This document shows positions 6,542 to 6,567 of a stretch of 6,567 bases of DNA, piece after piece. The stretch spans positions 1 through 6,567 of the forward strand of contig CAYRFE010000065.1 in assembly GCA_964423645.1 (NCBI GenBank). Reading direction: 5' to 3'. Positions within the stretch are counted from its first letter, which is position 1. The number at the start of each line of letters is the position of its first letter. This stretch comes from CAYRFE01 sp964423645 [NCBI: uncultured bacterium]. GTDB taxonomy: Bacteria; Macinerneyibacteriota; Macinerneyibacteria; Macinerneyibacteriales. Below the pieces are notes generated by a model. That model saw nothing but the letters and a program-made list of their open reading frames with translations. It was not told where the DNA came from and searched no databases. The position numbers and the translations under genes are program-made.

Positions 6542-6567
6542 CTATCAATTCTCATCCCCCTCCCGAT

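Noticed and set aside
6495-6567. ATG at 6495 with an open frame to the window end
   Set aside because: Only 24 codons, crossing the perfect GTGGGGAC/GTCCCCAC hairpin, with only a poor AAAGG upstream that belongs to the terminal inverted repeat.

Overview
The window holds one co-directional run of five genes on the + strand (257-6347), flanked by two short intergenic stretches rich in palindromes. The order is purH, purD, an NCS2/AzgA-type purine base permease, a fused tsaC-type/low-molecular-weight phosphatase gene, and a predicted outer-membrane beta-barrel protein. The gaps are 12 nt, 16 nt, 1 nt and a 4-nt overlap. I see no terminator or second promoter between the genes, so one transcript from a promoter at about 194-221 is the simplest reading.

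The host is a bacterium of moderate GC, judged by eye. The last gene encodes a protein with a signal peptide and a beta-strand-rich body like the PorV/UPF0164/FadL-like group, which points to a diderm. A spirochaete or a member of the FCB groups would fit, but nothing here fixes the phylum. The purine enzymes look like ordinary bacterial versions with a few unusual positions.

Layout: 1-256 is a leader region with a palindromic repeat, two small inverted repeats and a sigma70-type promoter. 257-3058 encodes PurH, which makes the last two steps of IMP synthesis, and PurD, the second step of the pathway. 3075-4403 encodes a permease that probably imports hypoxanthine, guanine or adenine for salvage. 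De novo synthesis and import of purines are therefore expressed together. 4405-5514 is a fusion of a threonylcarbamoyl-AMP synthase domain (tRNA t6A modification) to a phosphatase domain whose active-site loop matches the protein-arginine phosphatase YwlE. 5511-6347 is the envelope protein.

6348-6567 has no convincing gene. It contains an 11-bp perfect inverted repeat bounding a 141-bp MITE-like segment, a hairpin inside it that shares its border sequence with the hairpin near the left end of the window, and a third GC-rich hairpin.

The observations most worth following are the TsaC-phosphatase fusion with its arginine-phosphatase signature, and the flanking palindromic repeats, which keep constant borders around different self-complementary stems.
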